The notes below the pieces were generated by a model. It was not told the DNA's origin, made no database searches, and worked only from the letters and a program-made list of their open reading frames with translations. 41,010 nt of DNA from Pseudomonadota bacterium. GTDB taxonomy: Bacteria; Pseudomonadota; Gammaproteobacteria; Burkholderiales; Burkholderiaceae_B. A program made the position numbers and the translations under genes. Numbering within the stretch: position 1 is the stretch's first letter; every line of letters begins with the position of its first letter. The stretch covers positions 1 to 41,010 of the forward strand of contig JAEWFK010000030.1 of assembly GCA_023388835.1 (NCBI GenBank). The letters run 5' to 3'. This document shows, piece by piece, positions 6,882-15,017 of this stretch.

Positions 6882-9857
6882 ATGAGCAAGGCCAACGACT
6901 GCACGATCCGCTTTGATGGCATGCCCCTGGCAGGAAGCTCGGATCAGCCGCTGATCGACTTCCTGAGCGGGCATGGCATCGACCTGCCCCACGTCTGTTA
7001 TCACCGAGCGCTAAAACCTCCGCAGACCTGCGATGTGTGCTGGGTCGAGGTGGACGGTGAGCTGCAACGTGGCTGTGCTATCCGGACGCATGACGGCCTG
7101 TCGGTGTCCAGCGCAACGGCCTTCGCAAAGGCCGCTCGCGATGAGGGCATGGACCGCCTTCTTGCCAAGCATGAACTCTACTGTACGCTCTGCGAGAACA
7201 ACACGGGCGACTGCACTTTGCACAACACGATGGCGGATATGGAGATCCCCATTCAACGCTATGAGTTCAAGCGCAAACCCTATCAGAAGGACGAATCCAA
7301 CCCTTTCTATACCTATGATCCCGACCAATGCATTCTCTGTGGTCGATGCGTCGAGGCCTGCCAGAACATTGAGGTCAACGAGACCTTGAGCATCGACTAC
7401 GCTGCGGAACATCCACGCGTGCTTTGGGACGGCGGCGAACGCATCGAAGGCTCGAGCTGCGTGAGCTGCGGTCACTGCGTGACGGTGTGCCCCTGCAACG
7501 CACTGCTCGAGAAGTCCATGCAGCCGGACGCCGGCCCATTCACTGCGATGCCACAGTCACTCAAGCGACCGATGATCGACATCGTCAAGAAGCTCGAGCG
7601 CACCATAGGCGCCCCTCCGATCACCGCTATCTCCAATATGGATATGCACTGGCGGCAACCGGAAATCCGGCGCACCAAGACGGTCTGCACCTATTGCGGC
7701 GTGGGTTGCTCCTTCGAGATGTGGACGCGAGACCGGCATATCCTCAAGGTGCAGCCCGTGGTCGACGCTCCCGTGAACGGCATCTCCACCTGCATCAAGG
7801 GGAAGTTCGCCTGGGACTTCGTCAATAGCGACAAGCGGCTCACCACTCCGCTGATTCGCGAGAACGGCCAGTTCCGCGAAGCCGGCTGGGACGAAGCCCT
7901 TAGTCTCGTGGCGGAGCGCCTGCTGATGGACCGTGCCCGTTACGGGCCCGACGCGATCGGCTTCATCGGCTCGAGCAAGGCGAGCAACGAAGAAGCCTAT
8001 CTCACCCAGAAAATTGCCCGGCTCATCATCGGAACGAATAATGTCGACAATTCGTCCCGCTACTGCCAGAACCCCGCCACGACCGGTCTCTTCCGCACCG
8101 TGGGCTACGGCGGGGATGCCGGCACGCTCAAGGATATCGAGCAAGCCGAGCTGATCGTGCTGGTCGGCAGCAATCTGGCCGAGAATCACCCCGTCTTCGC
8201 GAGCCGGATCAAGGCGGCCATGAAACAGCGCGGCCAGAAACTGATCGTCGTGGACCCACGTAAACATGAAATGGCCGAGCGTGCCGACATCTTCATGCGC
8301 GCCAAGATCAGCACCGACATGATCTGGGCCTCGGCATTTTCGCGTTATATGTTCGAAAAGGGGTATGCCGACCTGGACTTCCTGGATACACGCGTCAACC
8401 AAGTGCAGGAATACCGCCGGTCGATCGAGCCCTTCACCATGGAATACGCGGCCCGGATGACCGAAATCCCCTTGCCGACGCTGATCGATGCGGCTGAGAT
8501 GTTCGGCCGGGCGCGATCAGTCTGCATCCTTTGGGCGATGGGCATCACACAGCACAGCCATGGCGCGGATACCAGCACCGCCCTGTCGAACCTGCTGTTG
8601 GTCACCGGGAACTATGGCCGACCCGGCACGGGGGGCTATCCCATGCGCGGACACAACAATGTGCAGGGCGCTAGCGATTTCGGCTGCCTGAAGGATATGT
8701 ATCCGGGGTACGAAAAAGTGACCGACGAGGCCGCCCGGGCGAAATGGGCCGCGGCTTGGGGCGTGGACACGTCAGCACTCTCGCTCGAGAATGGCGCGGA
8801 TAATTTCACAATGGTGCAGGACGCCGACACAGAGAAGATCCGCGCGATGTACATCATTGGCGAGGAAACCGCCTTTTCCGATTCGTACACCGACGACGTT
8901 CATAGCGGCTTCTCGAAACTGGAGTTCCTGGTGGTGCAGGACATGTTCCTCAGCCGCACCGCCCAGTATGCCGACGTCGTGCTCCCAGGCTGTCCCAGCG
9001 TTGAAAAAGACGGCACCTTCGTCAACACGGAGAGACGCATCCAGCGTTTCCATGAAGTCATGCCGCCATTGGGCGACAGCCGCCCTGACTGGAAAATTCT
9101 GACGGACCTCGCCCGGCGCATGGGGCACGACTGGGGTTATGAGCACCCGTCTCAGATCATGGACGAAGTGGCTGCCATCGCGGATATCTTCCGCGGCGTC
9201 AGCTATGAGCGACTGGAGGGCTGGAAATCGCTGTGCTGGCCCGTGGATGCGGACGGTACGGACACGCCCTTGCTCTATACCGACGGATTCAAGACCGCCG
9301 ACGGCAAGGCGATTCTCCACCTTCTGGAGTGGAAAGAGCCGGACGAAGCCGCCGATGCGGAATATGACCTCATGCTGAATAACGGAAGAATGCTGGAACA
9401 CTTCCAGGGCACCAACCAGACGGGCCGATCACCCGGGATCGACGGCATGCTGCCGAACTGGTTCGTTGAAGTAAGCCCCGAGCTTGCGAGCGACCGAGGC
9501 ATAGAAGACGGAGCACGGGTGCGTGTGACATCGCGCCGAGGGTCGCTCGAGGTTCCCGCGCTCGTCACAGATCGCGTACACGGAAATGTGCTGTTCATGT
9601 CCATCCACCAGGGGAAGCCGGGGCTCAACCACCTGACAGGCGAACACCACGACCCCGATGTGAACACACCCGCCTTCAAGGAAACGGCGGTCAGACTGGA
9701 GTTGCTGCCCGGCGCCTACGATGGGCCGCCTTTGCCGCTGACAAACTTCCGTTATGCACAACGCACGCCGACTGCCGGCGTGGCGGTGGAGAGCAAGTGG
9801 GCGCAGCCTGGCTACGTCCTTCCGCCGGAACGACAAACCGACCCCGAGAGGCTCTGA
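6882..9857 (+). CDS. Formate dehydrogenase-like molybdopterin oxidoreductase, alpha subunit
   Basis: This 991-aa cytoplasmic iron-sulfur/molybdenum enzyme lacks a Tat signal. In order it has a [2Fe-2S] domain (C39, C50, C53, C65), a His-Cys [4Fe-4S] motif (H97, C101, C104, C111), and a two-cluster ferredoxin domain (C150, C153, C156, C160; C193, C196, C199, C203). A [4Fe-4S] site at the start of the molybdopterin domain follows (C269, C272, C276, C304). C395 is in the Mo-ligand position, but the next residue is Q396 where well-studied formate dehydrogenases have His. With a DUF1641 partner and no beta/gamma diaphorase genes nearby, it resembles the YrhE/YjgC type rather than the FdsABG complex. 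The ATG is preceded by AGGAGA. Confidence 0.88.
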   Translation: MSKANDCTIRFDGMPLAGSSDQPLIDFLSGHGIDLPHVCYHRALKPPQTCDVCWVEVDGELQRGCAIRTHDGLSVSSATAFAKAARDEGMDRLLAKHELYCTLCENNTGDCTLHNTMADMEIPIQRYEFKRKPYQKDESNPFYTYDPDQCILCGRCVEACQNIEVNETLSIDYAAEHPRVLWDGGERIEGSSCVSCGHCVTVCPCNALLEKSMQPDAGPFTAMPQSLKRPMIDIVKKLERTIGAPPITAISNMDMHWRQPEIRRTKTVCTYCGVGCSFEMWTRDRHILKVQPVVDAPVNGISTCIKGKFAWDFVNSDKRLTTPLIRENGQFREAGWDEALSLVAERLLMDRARYGPDAIGFIGSSKASNEEAYLTQKIARLIIGTNNVDNSSRYCQNPATTGLFRTVGYGGDAGTLKDIEQAELIVLVGSNLAENHPVFASRIKAAMKQRGQKLIVVDPRKHEMAERADIFMRAKISTDMIWASAFSRYMFEKGYADLDFLDTRVNQVQEYRRSIEPFTMEYAARMTEIPLPTLIDAAEMFGRARSVCILWAMGITQHSHGADTSTALSNLLLVTGNYGRPGTGGYPMRGHNNVQGASDFGCLKDMYPGYEKVTDEAARAKWAAAWGVDTSALSLENGADNFTMVQDADTEKIRAMYIIGEETAFSDSYTDDVHSGFSKLEFLVVQDMFLSRTAQYADVVLPGCPSVEKDGTFVNTERRIQRFHEVMPPLGDSRPDWKILTDLARRMGHDWGYEHPSQIMDEVAAIADIFRGVSYERLEGWKSLCWPVDADGTDTPLLYTDGFKTADGKAILHLLEWKEPDEAADAEYDLMLNNGRMLEHFQGTNQTGRSPGIDGMLPNWFVEVSPELASDRGIEDGARVRVTSRRGSLEVPALVTDRVHGNVLFMSIHQGKPGLNHLTGEHHDPDVNTPAFKETAVRLELLPGAYDGPPLPLTNFRYAQRTPTAGVAVESKWAQPGYVLPPERQTDPERL

Positions 9858-10339
9858 TGGCTGAACCTATTGATCATGACATCAAACCCACCCCTATCGG
9901 TCCGAGTGCCCACGAGGAACTGGAGCGGCTGCTCCAGAGTCTGCACGAGCGCGGCGTGCTGCGCTTCGCCAATGACCTCGTATGCTCCCAGACTCAGCTT
10001 GCGCAAGAACTGGTCAGGGGCCTGGAAAAAGAAGGCACCCTGAACGCCATTCAGAACCTGTCGATTCTGGGCATGGCCCTATCCAGGATTCCGCCCGAAG
10101 AATTCTACAAAGTGGTGTTCGGCATGAAGGACGCACTGAGAGTCTTGAACCGGGGTGTGGAAGCTGGAAAGGACAGTGAAGCGCCCGGCGTCACAGGCAC
10201 TTACCGCATGCTCCAGGACGATGAGCTGTGGTCAGCACTGTCTCCCATGCTGGAGGCAGTGAAAGTGTTTGGTAAACGGATGGGACAGGAACCCGAGAAG
10301 CCGATCACGCAGTTCACCGGCAAACCCACTGATAACTGA
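9857..10339 (+). CDS. DUF1641 protein, partner of the formate dehydrogenase-like enzyme
   Basis: This 160-aa soluble, mostly helical protein has no membrane segment. The start MAEPIDHD overlaps the fdh stop in TGATG (stop 9855-9857, start 9857-9859), so the two genes are probably translationally coupled. DUF1641 proteins such as YrhD/YjgD of Bacillus are typically encoded next to this type of molybdoenzyme. They are thought to be accessory subunits or assembly factors; their biochemical role is not established. The operon ends at the terminator about 30 nt downstream. Confidence 0.8.
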   Translation: MAEPIDHDIKPTPIGPSAHEELERLLQSLHERGVLRFANDLVCSQTQLAQELVRGLEKEGTLNAIQNLSILGMALSRIPPEEFYKVVFGMKDALRVLNRGVEAGKDSEAPGVTGTYRMLQDDELWSALSPMLEAVKVFGKRMGQEPEKPITQFTGKPTDN

Positions 10340-10362
10340 TCCCGACACTGGACACGCCGGCC

Positions 10363-10395
10363 AAAAAAAAACGCCAACCGCAAGGTTGGCGTTTT
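10363..10395. terminator. Bidirectional intrinsic terminator between the fdh operon and tRNA-Lys
   Basis: A perfect 10-bp stem (10370-10379 with 10384-10393) has a GCAA tetraloop. Downstream of it on the plus strand is a short T-run for the fdh operon. On the minus strand the A-tract at 10363-10371 reads as a long T-run for the tRNA transcript. It is the clearest classical terminator of the window apart from the aroG attenuator. Confidence 0.9.
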
Positions 10396-10408
10396 CTGCC
10401 GGTATTCT

Positions 10409-10484
10409 TGGTGGGCTGTGAGTGGCTCGAACACTCGACCTACGGATTAAGAGTCCGCTGCTCTACCAACTGAGCTAACAGCCC
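10409..10484 (-). tRNA. tRNA-Lys (anticodon CTT)
   Basis: A 76-nt cloverleaf can be folded on the minus strand. The acceptor stem GGGCTGT pairs with ACAGCCC. The D-arm contains AGTTGGTAGA, the anticodon loop CTCTTAA gives anticodon CTT reading AAG, and the T-loop is TTCGAGC on a GAGTG/CACTC stem. The 3' CCA is encoded in the DNA. A terminator follows immediately and a promoter lies upstream, so it is transcribed alone. Confidence 0.95.
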
Positions 10485-10505
10485 GGCACTGCTTGAAAGA
10501 CCGCT

Positions 10506-10535
10506 ATTCTATACCTCGGAAATTCAGGTCGTCAA
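10506..10535 (-). promoter_or_regulatory. tRNA-Lys promoter
   Basis: On the minus strand, TTGACG (10530-10535) and TAGAAT (10506-10511) are separated by 18 bp. Each is one base from the sigma70 consensus. The -10 box ends about 21 nt before the tRNA 5' end. Confidence 0.7.
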
Positions 10536-10554
10536 GCGGATTTCCAAATAATTT

Positions 10555-11967
10555 TTAAAAACTTCCGCCTTCGCTGCCTGCCTTCGTATCGGCCGCCTGG
10601 GTGGCCAGTTCCACCGCCAACCCGACATAACTGCGTGGCGTCATGGCGAGCAACCGCGCTTTGGGCCCTTCGGGCAAGTCGAGCCCTTGTATGAACCCGG
10701 ACAGCGCTTCGGCGGTAATGCCTTTGCCGCGGGTCAAGGCCTTCAATTGTTCGTAAGGCTGAGGCAGACCATACCGGCGCATGACGGTCTGAACAGGTTC
10801 GGCCAACACTTCCCAGCAGGCATCGATGTCCGCATCGATGGCGGCAGGGTTGAGCTCAAGCTTGGCCAAACCCCGCAGGCAAGCGTCGTAGGCCACGACG
10901 CAATAGCCGAAGGCCACGCCCAGGTTGCGCAGTACGGTGGAGTCGGTCAGATCGCGCTGAAAGCGCGAGATGGGAAGCTTGTCCGAGAGATGGCGTAACA
11001 CGGCATTGGCCAAACCCAGATTGCCTTCCGAGTTTTCGAAATCGATCGGGTTCACCTTATGCGGCATGGTCGATGAACCGACTTCGCCTTCCTTCAGGCG
11101 CTGCTTGAAATAACCCAGTGAGATATAACCCCAGATGTCGCGATTCAGATCGAGAAGAATGGTATTGGCGCGCGCCACGGCATCGAACAGTTCAGCCATC
11201 CAGTCATGGGGCTCGATCTGTATGGTGTGCTCGTTCTGAGTGAGCGCCAGACGCTCGAGCACGCCTTTGCTGAACGCGGGCCAATCGATTTCGGGATAAG
11301 CGCTGATATGCGCGTTGTAATTGCCAGTGGCGCCATTCAGCTTTGCCAGGGGCCGGACAGCAGCGACGGCGTCGATTGCGCGTTCCAGGCGGGTCGAAAC
11401 GTTGGCGAATTCCTTACCCAGGGTGGTCGGGCTTGCCGGCTGGCCGTGCGTGCGCGACAGCATGGGCTGTTGCGCGAACTGCTTGGCATACGCTTTGAGC
11501 GCAGTGCACAGTTGGCGCAACTGCGGAAGAACGACCTGTTCGCGGGCCCGCGACAGCATCAACGCGTGCGAGGTATTGTTGATATCTTCGGATGTGCAGG
11601 CGAAGTGAATGAATTCGGCTGCATGCGCCAGTTCATCGTGCCCGGCTACTTGCTCCTTCAGCCAGTATTCGACTGCCTTCACATCATGATTGGTCGTCTT
11701 CTCGATTTCCTTGATGCGCGCGGCGTCCTGCTCGGTAAATCCCTTCACGATCGCTTCCAGGCGCTCGCGTGCTTCGGCGGAAAATGCGGGCAGTTCGGGA
11801 AGGCCGGCTTCTGCCAGACCGATCAGCCAGGCCACCTCGACTTCCACCCTGTGCGCCATGAAGGCGGCCTCGGACAGCGTGCCGCGCAGCGCATCAGCCT
11901 TGCGGGCATAGCGCCCGTCGAGCGGGGAAAGCGCATTCAATGACGTGAGTTGAGAAGAAACGTGCAT
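10555..11967 (-). CDS. purB: Adenylosuccinate lyase
   Basis: This 470-aa cytoplasmic enzyme catalyses two purine-synthesis steps: SAICAR to AICAR plus fumarate, and adenylosuccinate to AMP plus fumarate. Family signatures include LSPLDGRYA near the start, the TSEDINNTSHALM region, SRTHGQPASPTTLGKE with the catalytic histidine, and the fumarase/lyase superfamily signature GSSTMPHKVNPIDFEN. Length fits the E. coli type (about 456 aa). The frame is open to 12111, but homology begins at the ATG at 11967 (MHVSSQLTSLNALS). No strong Shine-Dalgarno sequence precedes that ATG. A TAGAAT -10-like hexamer lies upstream (12021-12026, minus), without a good -35 box. Confidence 0.96.
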   Translation of the reverse strand: MHVSSQLTSLNALSPLDGRYARKADALRGTLSEAAFMAHRVEVEVAWLIGLAEAGLPELPAFSAEARERLEAIVKGFTEQDAARIKEIEKTTNHDVKAVEYWLKEQVAGHDELAHAAEFIHFACTSEDINNTSHALMLSRAREQVVLPQLRQLCTALKAYAKQFAQQPMLSRTHGQPASPTTLGKEFANVSTRLERAIDAVAAVRPLAKLNGATGNYNAHISAYPEIDWPAFSKGVLERLALTQNEHTIQIEPHDWMAELFDAVARANTILLDLNRDIWGYISLGYFKQRLKEGEVGSSTMPHKVNPIDFENSEGNLGLANAVLRHLSDKLPISRFQRDLTDSTVLRNLGVAFGYCVVAYDACLRGLAKLELNPAAIDADIDACWEVLAEPVQTVMRRYGLPQPYEQLKALTRGKGITAEALSGFIQGLDLPEGPKARLLAMTPRSYVGLAVELATQAADTKAGSEGGSF

Positions 11968-12160
11968 GAGTAATAAAGAAGGCAATGATGGAAGACCCCA
12001 TACAGGGCCGGAACAGGCGGATTCTACCACCCGCTCTTCGAGGGATTCCGCTCCCCATACTCCTGTCGCAAGACGCAGCGACAAATGCGGCCGTGCAAAG
12101 TGCCTCGCCAAGGGCGCTTGCGCCGTTGTACCAATGCATCAGTCGGCTATCCGGCCCTGC

Positions 12161-12166
12161 TATACT
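12161..12166 (+). promoter_or_regulatory. Possible -10 box of the GST gene
   Basis: TATACT (5 of 6 consensus bases) lies 29 nt before the GST start in the purB-GST divergent gap. No convincing -35 box is seen, so this is weak support. Confidence 0.25.
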
Positions 12167-12195
12167 CTGCCCGCCCCCAACCCTGAAACGTTGCC

Positions 12196-12810
12196 ATGAA
12201 ACTTATTGGTTCGTTGACCAGTCCTTACGTGCGCAAAGCGCGCATCGTGATGGCCGAAAAGAAACTTGAGTACGAGTTCGTTCTCGAGAACGTCTGGGCG
12301 CAGGATTCAAGCATCCAGCAACACAACCCGCTGGGCAAGGTGCCCTGTCTGATCATGGACGATGGCGGGTGCCTGTTTGATTCCCGCGTTATCGTCGAAT
12401 ATCTCGACACGCTCTCGCCCGTGGGGCGCCTGCTGCCTCAGCAAGGCCGTGAACGCGCCGCAATTAAGTGCTGGGAAGCCATTGCTGATGGCGTGCTCGA
12501 CGCCGCGGTGAATATCAATATAGAAAACAATCGCCGCGAACCACAATTCCGCAGTCAGGCATGGGTGGACCGCCAGCACGGCAAGATCATGGCCGCGCTT
12601 GACCACATGAACCGCTCGCTGGAAGAGCAGCCCGCCTTCTGTACGGGCGTCAATTTCAGCTTGGCCGACATCGCAGTCGGCTGTGCCTTGGGCTATCTCG
12701 ATCTTCGCTTCGAAGACCTCGCTTGGCGCCAGCAGTATCCACAGCTTCAAAGGCTGGAAGAAAAGCTGCGCACACGCCCGTCTTTCACCAGTACCGCTCC
12801 GCCAAAGTAA
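12196..12810 (+). CDS. Glutathione S-transferase family protein (YibF-like)
   Basis: This 204-aa cytoplasmic protein has the two-domain GST layout. The N-terminal thioredoxin-like domain (about 1-78) has SPYVRKARI with S9 at the usual catalytic position, the cis-proline segment NPLGKVPCL, and the glutathione-binding FDSRVIVEYL. The helical C-terminal domain carries FSLADIAVGCALGYLDLRF. The N-terminal residues resemble the YibF branch of bacterial GSTs, whose physiological substrates are unknown. It is divergent from purB and has no obvious Shine-Dalgarno sequence. A weak hairpin (12873-12894) follows the gene. Confidence 0.9.
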   Translation: MKLIGSLTSPYVRKARIVMAEKKLEYEFVLENVWAQDSSIQQHNPLGKVPCLIMDDGGCLFDSRVIVEYLDTLSPVGRLLPQQGRERAAIKCWEAIADGVLDAAVNINIENNRREPQFRSQAWVDRQHGKIMAALDHMNRSLEEQPAFCTGVNFSLADIAVGCALGYLDLRFEDLAWRQQYPQLQRLEEKLRTRPSFTSTAPPK

Positions 12811-12872
12811 TCGGCTCGGAGCCGGTTGCCTCAGTGTCAATGGCGGAAATGATGGTCTGAGCCCGATTTAAT

Positions 12873-12894
12873 GGCCGCGCGTACCGCAGCGGCC
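12873..12894. terminator. Weak hairpin between GST and the TauE/SafE gene
   Basis: A GGCCGC/GCGGCC stem (12873-12878 with 12889-12894) with a 10-nt loop is followed by TGTCTTT on the plus strand. It lies between convergent genes and could end the GST transcript. The stem is short and the T-run impure. Confidence 0.3.
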
Positions 12895-12899
12895 TGTCT

Positions 12900-13718
12900 T
12901 TACATTCCGAAGGCGATGACGGCCTTGTAGAACATGTAGAGCGATAGCGCAAATAGCAACAAAGCGAATACGCGCTTGAGTGTGGCTACGGGCAGGCTGT
13001 GGGCGCAACGGGCGCCGAGAGGCGCTGTCAGCATGCTGATGACGACAATCCCCGCCAGCGTGGGAAGGTGGATATAGCCGAACATGCCGGGCACACCCGT
13101 CTGCTCCGCCTGGCCTGACACCACATAGCCCGCGCTGTTGGCAAAGGCGATAAAGAACCCCAAGGCCGCGGACGTCGCCACGGCATTGTGGATAGGGACG
13201 TTGCTGCGAGCCATGAAAGGCACGGACAGAAAGCCGCCGCCCGCGCCCACCAGGCCGGATACAAAACCGATGATGCCGCCCACGCCTGCCGTGACCACTT
13301 TGCCTGGCATGCCGCGCCCGGCGGGCGGCGGCCCGCCCCACATCATTCTTGCGGCTGAATAGGCCACAAAGCACGCAAAGATCAACGACAGCCAGGCCGG
13401 GTCGATATACGCGAACACCGCGCCGCCCGAAAGCAGCCCGCCCACCACGATGCCAGGCGCCAGTACGGCCACGATATCCCAGCGAATCGCGCCCTTCTTG
13501 TGATGCGCGCGCATGCTGGAGAGCGAAGTGAAAAGGATAGTGCCCATGGAGGTGGCAATGGCGGTATGCACCATGTAGGCCTCGGGCAGGTTCACCATGG
13601 GAAACAGCATGATCATGAAGGGTACGAGGATCATGCCGCCCCCAATACCGAGCAGGCCGGCGGCGAAGCCGCCGAATGCGCCCAGCAGCAAAAGGCTGCC
13701 TAGAAAGAGAGGGTCCAT
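12900..13718 (-). CDS. TauE/SafE family membrane transporter
   Basis: This 272-aa polytopic membrane protein has roughly eight hydrophobic helices. It shows the two-fold internal repeat of the family: GFAAGLLGIGGGMILVPFM in the first half and GFVSGLVGAGGGFLSVPFM in the second. Family members export or import sulfur-containing organic anions such as sulfite, sulfoacetate or thiosulfate, but the substrate here cannot be read from sequence. The chosen ATG at 13718 starts MDPLFLGSLLLL. The frame continues upstream into mnmA, but that extension is not homologous. It follows mnmA by 26 nt and is probably co-transcribed with it. The Shine-Dalgarno sequence is poor. Confidence 0.88.
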   Translation of the reverse strand: MDPLFLGSLLLLGAFGGFAAGLLGIGGGMILVPFMIMLFPMVNLPEAYMVHTAIATSMGTILFTSLSSMRAHHKKGAIRWDIVAVLAPGIVVGGLLSGGAVFAYIDPAWLSLIFACFVAYSAARMMWGGPPPAGRGMPGKVVTAGVGGIIGFVSGLVGAGGGFLSVPFMARSNVPIHNAVATSAALGFFIAFANSAGYVVSGQAEQTGVPGMFGYIHLPTLAGIVVISMLTAPLGARCAHSLPVATLKRVFALLLFALSLYMFYKAVIAFGM

Positions 13719-13744
13719 CGGATCACAGGAAAAAGGTTGGGAAA

Positions 13745-14944
13745 TCAGGGATGCGAGTCTGAGCCGGACGACACGATGATGCCGCCCCCAAGACACACTT
13801 CGCCATCGTACAGCACAGCGGACTGCCCCGGCGTCACTGCCCACTGAGCGTCGGCAAAGCGCAGGGTAAAGGCATCGGTATCGGTCGCGGCCAGCGTGCA
13901 GGCGGCATCCGCCTGCCGGTAGCGTGTCTTGGCCCCATAGGTCGCTTGCGCCGGCGGCCGGCCCGCAATCCAGCTGGCGTCCCCTGCAGTCAGCTCGTGC
14001 GAGAGCAGCCAGGGATGATCGTGCCCCTGCACCACGTACAGCGTGTTGGATGCGATGTCCTTGCGCGCCGCATACCAGGCGTCGGCCGTGCCATCATCGC
14101 GCTGCAGGCCCTTCACCCCGCCAATGCCCAGGCCCTTGCGTTGACCCAAGGTATGGAAGGCAAGCCCCTGATGTTCCCCCAGCGCTTTTCCATCCGGCGT
14201 CCGGATGGGCCCGGGCCGGGTCGGAAGGTAGCGGTTCAGGAAGTCGCGAAATGGCCGCTCGCCGATGAAACAGATGCCGGTGGAATCCTTCTTGCCCGCA
14301 TTGGACAGGCCGAGTTCCGCCGCAATGCGGCGCACATCCACCTTGTTGATCTCACCGAGGGGAAAGCGTGTCCGCGATAACTGTTCCTGGTTCAGCCGGT
14401 GCAGAAAATAGCTCTGATCCTTGCTCGTATCCAGCGCCTTGAGCAGCTGATATTCGCGCCGCCCTTCCCGCTCGATCTCACGCACTCGCGCATAGTGCCC
14501 CGTGGCAATCAGCTCGGCGCCCAGGGACATGGCATGATCGAGGAAGGCTTTGAACTTGATTTCCGCGTTGCACAGGACATCCGGGTTGGGGGTACGGCCG
14601 GCGGAATACTCGCGAAGGAAGTCCGCGAAGACGCGATCCTTGTAGTCGGCCGCAAAGTTGACGGCCTCGATATCGATGCCGATGACGTCCGCCACGCTGG
14701 CCGCATCCAGCCAGTCCTGCCGAGTGGAACAGTACTCGCTGTCATCGTCGTCTTCCCAGTTCTTCATGAACAAGCCGAGCACATCGTACCCTTGCTGCTT
14801 GAGCAGCCACGCGCTCACTGAAGAATCGACCCCGCCGGACATCCCCACCACGATGCGCCGCTTGCGGCCCGGCGTGGTGGAGTGTTCACTAAGCAAGCCG
14901 GGGGCGGCGGATGAAGACATGGTGCTAAGACTGGATTCGGACAT
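13745..14944 (-). CDS. mnmA: tRNA 2-thiouridylase MnmA
   Basis: This 399-aa cytoplasmic enzyme activates U34 of tRNA-Lys, tRNA-Glu and tRNA-Gln with ATP and installs the 2-thio group. The PP-loop SGGVDSS is at 36-42, the first catalytic cysteine is C125 (PDVLCNAEIKF), and the second is C225 (STGICFIG). The C-terminal beta-barrel region follows (LGQRKGLGIGG onwards). The N-terminus is about 29 residues longer than the PP-loop requires and is Ser-rich, so the start is uncertain. The ATG at 14944 is directly preceded by a small hairpin and has no Shine-Dalgarno sequence; an in-frame ATG at 14920 is an alternative. The frame is open back to 15601 through glcF, which is a shadow. Confidence 0.93.
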   Translation of the reverse strand: MSESSLSTMSSSAAPGLLSEHSTTPGRKRRIVVGMSGGVDSSVSAWLLKQQGYDVLGLFMKNWEDDDDSEYCSTRQDWLDAASVADVIGIDIEAVNFAADYKDRVFADFLREYSAGRTPNPDVLCNAEIKFKAFLDHAMSLGAELIATGHYARVREIEREGRREYQLLKALDTSKDQSYFLHRLNQEQLSRTRFPLGEINKVDVRRIAAELGLSNAGKKDSTGICFIGERPFRDFLNRYLPTRPGPIRTPDGKALGEHQGLAFHTLGQRKGLGIGGVKGLQRDDGTADAWYAARKDIASNTLYVVQGHDHPWLLSHELTAGDASWIAGRPPAQATYGAKTRYRQADAACTLAATDTDAFTLRFADAQWAVTPGQSAVLYDGEVCLGGGIIVSSGSDSHP

Positions 14945-14961
14945 CCCGCTATTGTAGCGGG
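14945..14961 (-). promoter_or_regulatory. Hairpin abutting the mnmA start codon
   Basis: CCCGCT (14945-14950) and AGCGGG (14956-14961) form a 6-bp stem with a 5-nt loop. It ends exactly at the proposed mnmA ATG and occupies the place of a ribosome binding site. It may affect initiation or indicate a different start; no U-run supports termination. Confidence 0.3.
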
Positions 14962-15017
14962 CGTGCGGTGACGAAGCAGGCCATCGACCGCTCGTTGCAG
15001 GGAATTCGAATGCAATC

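Noticed and set aside
9797..9856. Longer start for the DUF1641 gene
   Set aside because: It would overlap the fdh gene by 60 nt. The ATG in the TGATG overlap at 9857 is the natural coupled start.
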